Assembly (NCBI GenBank): GCA_900073065.1
Contig: FJOG01000001.1
Location: forward strand, 3,841,531 to 3,905,530
DNA from: Phialocephala subalpina
Taxonomy: Eukaryota; Ascomycota; Leotiomycetes; Helotiales; Mollisiaceae
Reading direction: 5' to 3'
DNA length: 64,000 nucleotides
Of this stretch, positions 63,278 through 64,000 are shown one piece after another (the first letter of the stretch is position 1; each line of letters begins with the position of its first letter). The translations under genes were made by a program, and so were the position numbers. The notes beneath the pieces were generated by a model. The model saw only the letters and a program-made list of their open reading frames with translations. It did no database searches and was not told the origin of the DNA.

Positions 63278-64000
63278 ACCAGGTATTTGATTGTTGACTA
63301 TGAAGTACCGAATTGGGTAGATCTGGAAAATTGGAACACAGAGTCGAGATTCAGGCATTATAAGCTTCTAACTGCTGGAGTAAGTGAACTTGTATGAAAC
63401 AAGACAATCACCCATGACGAAATAAAGCTAGGAATATCAGACAACACCAGTTTTGTGACCAATTCAATAGACACTATGTTGATCATTCTCTCCTCGATAT
63501 GGGACCGGCGTTCCATTATCAAGAAGCCTTGCCGTAGGACAGTATGAAGAGCCCCCAAAAAGCCTTTCTAACAGCAATTTCAATTTCAACGAACAGACCT
63601 TTCTGCATCATGTGCTGGGCTGTCCAACCCCACCTATTCTTGATTCGACCAAACAAATTCGCACTCGTAGTTGACAACGCCATCATCGCTCTGAGAGGTC
63701 TCAAATTGACAACCCTGTACAGAGCAAGGCATTGAAATTCCGTGCTTCCATGACAGTCTTGAGTTGCGAGAAGTACGTCAAGATCTTGTGATTGCGAGAG
63801 AAGATACATATCGAGCTTCTCTTGAGCCTCGGAGAAGTCTGTGTTTTGTCGCCGTGGAAGTCCATTCTCGAAAGCGAGGTAGTCGTCTTTCGCATGGGAA
63901 GGCAAAACATTCCCCCTTTCATGTGTAGATGGAAAGATGCTCTCTTCGAAGATGTTGATCCGCGTTATATCCAAAGGTAGGCATACAACGTGTAGCAAGC
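63278..64000. other. Right edge region
   Basis: 720 bp with no firmly recognised gene. It holds a weak minus-strand open frame at 63519-63998. Confidence 0.4.
63519..63998 (-). CDS. Possible partial hypothetical protein at the right edge
   Basis: Open frame of about 159 residues reaching the window edge; it may begin beyond it. The C-terminal part NLFGRIKNRWGWTAQHMM looks protein-like. No family recognised and no ATG start inside the window. Confidence 0.22.
   Translation of the reverse strand: MLHVVCLPLDITRINIFEESIFPSTHERGNVLPSHAKDDYLAFENGLPRRQNTDFSEAQEKLDMYLLSQSQDLDVLLATQDCHGSTEFQCLALYRVVNLRPLRAMMALSTTSANLFGRIKNRWGWTAQHMMQKGLFVEIEIAVRKAFWGLFILSYGKAS

Noticed and set aside
1..64000. CRISPR arrays, operons or bacterial-type transfer signs
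   Set aside because: No regular spacer-repeat pattern; nearly all genes have fungal introns, and the set of families is eukaryotic.

Overview
The window is nuclear DNA of a filamentous ascomycete (Pezizomycotina). The evidence is intron-rich genes with 45-80 bp GT-AG introns and CTRAC-like branch sites, and fungus-restricted families: HET domain, Pth11-like rhodopsin-domain receptors, Zn2Cys6 regulators, fungal CorA-like proteins, Dal5-type permeases and DUF3455. A mutated Ty1/copia element carries transition-only changes of the repeat-induced point mutation (RIP) kind. I cannot name the species; a member of the Leotiomycetes is only a guess.

Layout. 0-9 kb: a RhoGEF with DH, BAR and SH3 domains, cut by the left edge; an ochratoxinase-like amidohydrolase (-); a seven-exon Pth11-like membrane protein (+). 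9-15.5 kb: a DUF3455 relic, an amino-acid permease (-), a small unknown gene and a CorA-like protein (+). 15.5-25.3 kb: one kinase gene (-), split by a 6.6 kb copia retrotransposon that itself contains a 591 bp run of N. 26-29 kb: a Dal5-like transporter with a one-base frameshift, a minisatellite and a secreted LPMO-like protein.

29.5-38.4 kb holds a compact set that looks like tryptophan catabolism: Zn2Cys6 regulator, salicylate-hydroxylase-type FAD monooxygenase, indoleamine 2,3-dioxygenase (IDO), divergent kynureninase, and an ABM-fold protein. IDO, a formamidase located elsewhere, and kynureninase would give anthranilate or 3-hydroxyanthranilate. The flavin monooxygenase is well placed to hydroxylate an aromatic product. 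38.9-47.8 kb: an ankyrin protein with a tryptophan-rich tail, a secreted glycoprotein, a large membrane protein, a cupin and a second Zn2Cys6 regulator, all apparently intact.

48-63.3 kb is a gene graveyard. A P450 relic, a HET gene, a truncated Pth11-like gene, a second P450, a class-C beta-lactamase-like gene, an MFS transporter and an FAD monooxygenase each carry stops, frameshifts or deletions. Two of the frameshifts are exact 5 bp tandem duplications. The set P450, beta-lactamase-like protein, MFS transporter and FAD monooxygenase resembles a decayed metabolite gene cluster.

All exon boundaries were read by eye from splice motifs and reading frame. No alignment or search was run.
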